The notes under the pieces are model-generated. The model worked only from the letters and a program-made list of their open reading frames with translations. It was not told the DNA's origin and ran no database searches. A stretch of 64,000 nucleotides of DNA from Pyxicephalus adspersus (lineage: Eukaryota; Chordata; Amphibia; Anura; Pyxicephalidae). Every line of letters starts with the position of its first letter. Within the stretch, counting starts at the first letter, position 1. The stretch lies in contig NC_092862.1 in NCBI RefSeq assembly GCF_032062135.1, positions 45,183,715 to 45,247,714 of the forward strand, in the 5' to 3' direction. A program made the position numbers and the translations under genes. This document shows positions 52,441 through 64,000 of this stretch, piece after piece.

Positions 52441-53462
52441 CTGAAGGTGATGACAAAATGACTTCCATGGAAGCTTCCAAGCATTCAAATTGCTCAAGGA
52501 CTGGTGCAACAATGTTGCAGGAGACTACATTGAAGAAAATGAAGCCCATTAATTTATTATGTAACTACAATTTTTATAATCAAATTCCAGGAACTTTTTG
52601 CTTGCACCTCGTGTGGTTCAATTTACTCCAACTAGAAAAAAAAATACTTCCTGATCCCATGAGGTAATTAGATCTTCCTTGGACCAACAGCCTCAGCATT
52701 CAGCTTTTTCATAAAGCTATAGAAATCTATAGAATTTGTTAAAACCTCATTCTGAGGGAGCATATTCCTAATTTTCACAGACAGTACAGTGAATATTTCC
52801 TTCCCTATCTGGAGCATAAACTTCTCCAGACACAAAGCGATCCCCTTGTTCTTTGTAATGATTTTAAAGTGAATAATTGGGAAGAGAGTTCTCTATATGG
52901 ACCATTTATATATTTACACAGGGTGATCATATCCTTCCTCAAATGTCTCTGCTCAAGGGAAAATAGATTCAGTTCAGCTAATCTCTCCTCATAGCTGAGC
53001 TCCACCATTCCTTTTATTAATTTAGTTACCCTTCTCTGCACTCTCTCCAATTCCACAACATTATTTTTGTGAACTGGTGCCAAAACTGGACTGCATATTC
53101 CAGGTGTGGTCTGACCAATGCTTTGTACAGGGGCAGAATTATGTCTCCATCTCTGCAGTCTTTTCTTCTTTTATTACAAAAAAAGTACTTTACTAGATTT
53201 TAATATTGCATTGCATGCTAAGATTCGGTCTTTTAAAGGGCATTTTAATCTGATAGCAGTAAGAATTCTACAATGGGTGCATTTGGAACTCTCTCCTGAA
53301 TTACTAACTGCTAAGTAAAAGGGGTTCCTGGATAATGGTTTTATGCTCTCCACAGCTCTGCAGCTGTCTGGTTACAAAATTTGAAGGTCACCATAACAGA
53401 TGGTCAATTATCATATATCAGGTGCTATAGCAGTTTACCTATTTAAAGTCTATGGTTTAGAA

Positions 53463-53749
53463 CAGAGGTCAGCAAACTTTAGTGGCCACTAGGCCATTTC
53501 AGAGGTAGGCAGGAGCACACTAGGCCAGACTCTTTCTCGAGTCCTCCCCTAATGGCTCCGCCCCCACCAGGAACACGACCGGGGTAAATAGAGAACATTC
53601 CCTCTCCTCCGTATGCATTGCTGTGCAGTGTTAACTCTGGCCGCAGTAAATAGGGAAGGGTGCCATTACACGGAGGCTCATGAGCCGCATGCAACTCCGG
53701 TAGTTCTGGCTCCGTATCTGGCCTAAAGACCGGAGTTTGCCGACCCCTG
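53463..53749. mobile_element. hAT MITE with perfect 8-bp target duplication
   Basis: Left end CAGAGGTCAGCAAACTTTAG; right end GGAGTTTGCCGACCCCTG, inverted. Flanked by GTTTAGAA at 53455-53462 and 53750-53757. 287 bp, GC-richer than its surroundings, no transposase. Confidence 0.9.
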
Positions 53750-54029
53750 GTTTAGAATGTTGTGCAGGTCAGCCAGCTGACTAACATTGTAAAAAGATCT
53801 GTAATGGCAGCCTCCATGATGGATTTCTGACAGATACACATGCCTGCAAATCCATTTCCTGGAAGTAAACAATTAGATAATGGCCTTTATTATCAGCTAA
53901 TATGTGGATTGACTCTTCACTAAGGAGTATACTACCTGATCGGCAACCATTGAGTCACTCTGGATGTCAACCTGTTCTTGTATCTCCACAACAGCAAGGT
54001 CAGTTTATAAGTGCATTCCTAATTATAAT

Positions 54030-54095
54030 TATTACTATTAATAATAATAATAATAAACCGGATTTATATTGCGCCAACATATTATGCAGCATTAT
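54030..54095 (-). repeat. Repeat tail with AAT microsatellite
   Basis: AATAATAATAATAATAA then CCGGATTTATATTGCGCCAA, the reverse of the tail at 52330-52380. Confidence 0.65.
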
Positions 54096-54757
54096 ACAAT
54101 AAATAGGAATTCCTAATGCTATAATTCACAACTATAGAATAGGGAATACGACTGCAGATCTCAAATCAAAAAAAAGCAGCAGCTTTAACAGGTCCTGTGA
54201 CAAAACATTACTACATGGCTTCCAGCCCCCATCTGCTGTCTTTTACCTGTTGCCAGTGGATCCTTCTGCCAAGGGTATGTCCCATGAAATGGAATCCCTG
54301 CTTGCCCCACTGCTTGCCCAGCCTGTGGAACACAAGAACCCTTAAGTGTCCCCACACAAAAGGAAGATGTCATCCTATCTGCCAGAATGCATTTTCAGCA
54401 TCCTCTGGACCACTGAGGGGAAGCTCTACTAAAGCGTATTACAATTATGGGGATTTGCAAAGTGCTTTTCTCACACAGTACTCTAACACATACTATACCT
54501 TCTAAGCTCCTGGCAGCGTAGAACAATTATGTGCCGTTCTGAGTTAAACACGCAGGTTACGGCCACAGCCGCGTGTCCCAGGTGCAAATTAGCCGATCAT
54601 TGGCAAGTAATAGTACATACATTATGATTGCATAGACACCTATGGGACAGGAGGAAGAGGCAATTACCCAGACAAGATGGGGTGGTGAACAGCCATAGCT
54701 TGAAATATCTAATACTACAAAAAATTACAATAAAGATTTTTAGTTTGGGTTTTTTCA

Positions 54758-55114
54758 AAGGAGAAGTAAACCCAAAACAAAAAAATCACACTTACCTTCA
54801 ATCCCGCAGATCCGTTGGGAGGATTCTTCCATCGGGTCCCACGTCGTCCCGGTATCAGTCTTTGGCCTGGCGCGGAGGGAGCGCCAGGAGCCGCCATCTT
54901 CTTCTTTCTTCTTCCGCGTTCTTCTTCCTGTGTCACCAGATCGCAAACTAAGTCTCAAGATCTGGTGACGTAAATTGGGAAAAAACTTGCTGATCTCACT
55001 GCTCATAAGTGAGATGTGCAATTTTTTTTTCCTATTGATGAAAGGCCTCCTTCTGCACATGCCCCAGATGTCTACCCTTTTATGTAAAGTTAAAATTCGG
55101 AGTTTAGGTACGCG
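54758..55114. mobile_element. TTAA-type MITE, full length
   Basis: Right end read backwards from TTAA (55115-55118): CGCGTACCTAAACTCCG; left end after TTCA (decayed TTAA, 54754-54757): AAGGAGAAGTAAACCCAA. The ends relate to the AGCGGACCTAAAC-type termini seen at 18091 and 57780. 357 bp; the interior includes GC-rich stretches and explains the ORFs on both strands. Confidence 0.65.
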
Positions 55115-55323
55115 TTAAGCTTAAAGAAATGGAGAATTGCATCCTCAATGTTTTCAATATAAAAAGTTATTGTGATATTAAAACGTTAGTTAAAAAAAAG
55201 CCTGAACCTGGAACATTAGCATACATGTAACTTTTGCAGTGGGGAGAGAAATCTTCTACGTGAATTCAGTGACCCCTTTACAAGTGTGTTACATTCCTGA
55301 GTACACAACACGCAGAGTCTTAA

Positions 55324-55612
55324 GCTACCTACACACTTACAATGCTTCTCAAGGCCGATATCGGACAAGAATCTGGCGTGTGTACAGCGCTCATCGTCCA
55401 AACGACCATCCTGGCGGATCCACTGACGATGGACAACGAACAATCATAATGAAAGCGAAAGGGGAGAGCGCACAGCAGGGTGCCGCTCCATCCTTCTCCC
55501 CCTCCCGTCCCAATTTAGCAGAACGGTGCTGTATGTACAACACTCGTTCATGCATCGTGCAGTCCTTAGTCGCTGGAAAGGATCGTGAAAGATCAGTTCC
55601 AACGACTATTAT
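55324..55612 (+). mobile_element. Harbinger-like MITE, right end lost
   Basis: TAA (55321-55323) then GCTACCTACACACTTACAAT; the interior matches 59116-59360 (CGATATCGGACAAGAATCTG, ACGGTGCTGTATGTAC, TGGAAAGGATCG). It runs into AT-rich sequence without the expected closing end. Confidence 0.7.
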
Positions 55613-55650
55613 TGTATATTATATTATTATTGTATATTATTATAACTTAA

Positions 55651-55928
55651 GGCTACATACACACGTCAGATGATTTTCCTCTGATACCGTTTTATTGCTA
55701 GTATTGGATGAGAATCTGACGTGTGTACAGCAACCATCCAGCTTGGTTTATGGATCCCTTCTGGATGCAAGTGAAGAGGAGAGAGAACAGTGGGGTGTTG
55801 CTGCAGAACGTTGATTTATGTACAGCGCTCGTTCATGCATCTTTCAGTCTTTGTTGTTGGAAAGATTGTAAGATTTTAATGGTGAAACATTCTTTCTAAC
55901 AACAAAAATCTAACGTGTGTACACAGCC
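55651..55928 (+). mobile_element. Harbinger-like MITE with TAA duplication
   Basis: TAA at 55648-55650 and 55929-55931. Left end GGCTACATACACACGTCAGA; right end read backwards GGCTGTGTACACACGTTAGA. 278 bp. A 3-bp TAA/TTA duplication points to the PIF/Harbinger superfamily. Confidence 0.78.
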
Positions 55929-56039
55929 TAAGAATCATAGTGATAGTTAGGTCTTTATGTAAACATTTCTCTAGGAGGCCGCAGCGCAGAACTATTCACC
56001 ACCGATATCCATTTACAGCACGGTCGGTGTTGTTTGAAT

Positions 56040-56352
56040 CTCCCGGGTGTTTATTATCCTCAACTTCCTCTTCCCCTTTTTTACGAGGAAGTAGCGACAC
56101 TATTACTTCCGAGTCACCGGAAAGACGAGTGCACTGTGATTGGACCGCCTGCCCAATTTCCCGCGCTCTGATTGGGTATGACGCGACAACACTGGTCTCT
56201 GATTGCTTAGGTGACCGGACGACGCAGTGTGATTGGCTGAACTCTCGGGGCAGTGTGTGATTTCGCAGCGTCACTGCTGTGCGGGGCCCTGTTTGAATGA
56301 ACCTGGGAGTGAGAGCGCTCCGCGAGCCGATCCTGCGCCCCGAATACCCATC
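56040..56352 (+). promoter_or_regulatory. USP14: USP14 promoter and 5' UTR, CCAAT/ETS cluster
   Basis: A CpG-rich island just before the USP14 start, sharply different from its AT-rich surroundings. Three ATTGG boxes and one ATTGC (56139, 56171, 56202, 56232) lie 30-32 bp apart in one orientation; a direct CCAAT is at 56153-56157. ETS-like GGAA sites: 56064-56068 (reverse), 56088-56092 (AGGAAGTAG), 56105-56110 (reverse), and CCGGAA at 56117-56122. No TATA box is seen. The exact transcription start cannot be read from sequence. Confidence 0.78.

Positions 56353-64000
<7,648 letters not shown>

Larger units (their letters stand above)
51355..53330 (-). mobile_element. CR1-type LINE 3' part, broken by nested insertions
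   Basis: The part 51355-51480 matches the 3' tail at 23720-23810 (shared CAACCACTAGGGAAATAAACA-like block). The match resumes near 52600 (TACTTCCTGATCCCATGAGG against CTTCCTGGTTCCATGAGGCA in the other copy). The intervening 1.1 kb is inserted sequence. On the minus strand 53083 to about 52805 encodes a CR1 ORF2 C-terminus: ERVQRRVTKLIKGM, LSYEERLAELNLFSLEQRHL, DMITLCKYI. The block at 53165-53215 matches 23900-23945. Confidence 0.8.

Noticed and set aside
52312..52512. Minus-strand ORF with poly-Asn/Ile
   Set aside because: Translation of the ATT/AAT microsatellite.
44947..56000. A third protein gene between ROCK1 and USP14
   Set aside because: All ORFs there are short, lie in repeats or the 3' UTR, and show no exon-like conserved protein segments.

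Overview
The window is a piece of a vertebrate nuclear genome, most likely an anuran amphibian. It is AT-rich, with large repeat-filled introns, about 1 gene per 30 kb and a repertoire typical of frogs: CR1-type LINEs, tRNA-headed V-like SINEs, TTAA-flanked MITEs, hAT MITEs and Tc1/mariner remnants. The repeat types suggest a ranoid frog; this is inference from memory, not a database match. No prokaryotic, plasmid, phage or CRISPR feature is present.

Two protein genes lie head to tail on the + strand. (1) ROCK1 (Rho-associated coiled-coil kinase 1) runs from exon 2 (4554) to the stop codon (44944-44946). I placed 32 coding exons (numbered 2-33 after human ROCK1). They join in one frame with no break: 3,993 nt, 1,330 codons plus stop. 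Exon 1, with the start codon, lies upstream of the window. The kinase domain is in exons 3-9, the long coiled coil in exons 12-27, the Rho-binding segment around exons 25-26, and the PH domain split by a C1 domain in exons 28-32. (2) USP14 (proteasome-associated deubiquitinase) starts with a CpG-rich, CCAAT-box promoter and its start codon at 56353. Exons 1-7 are visible; the window ends inside exon 7, shortly after the catalytic Cys exon.

The 11.4 kb between the ROCK1 stop and the USP14 start holds the ROCK1 3' UTR (about 2 kb or more), then dense repeats: a Tc1/mariner remnant, a piggyBac-like MITE with an internal minisatellite, a CR1 copy broken by nested insertions, hAT MITEs, and Harbinger-like MITEs right up to the USP14 promoter. 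One 865-base assembly gap (40074-40938) sits in ROCK1 intron 28, inside a piggyBac-like MITE.

Points worth a second look: a well-formed unannotated exon candidate inside the ROCK1 PH region (41975-42060) with its own downstream poly(A) signal; a GC-AG intron in ROCK1; a four-box CCAAT array at 30-32 bp spacing in the USP14 promoter; a small upstream ORF that ends exactly at the USP14 exon 1/2 junction; and ROCK1-USP14 adjacency, which looks like the arrangement that was split in the human lineage. I found no clearly new biological system.
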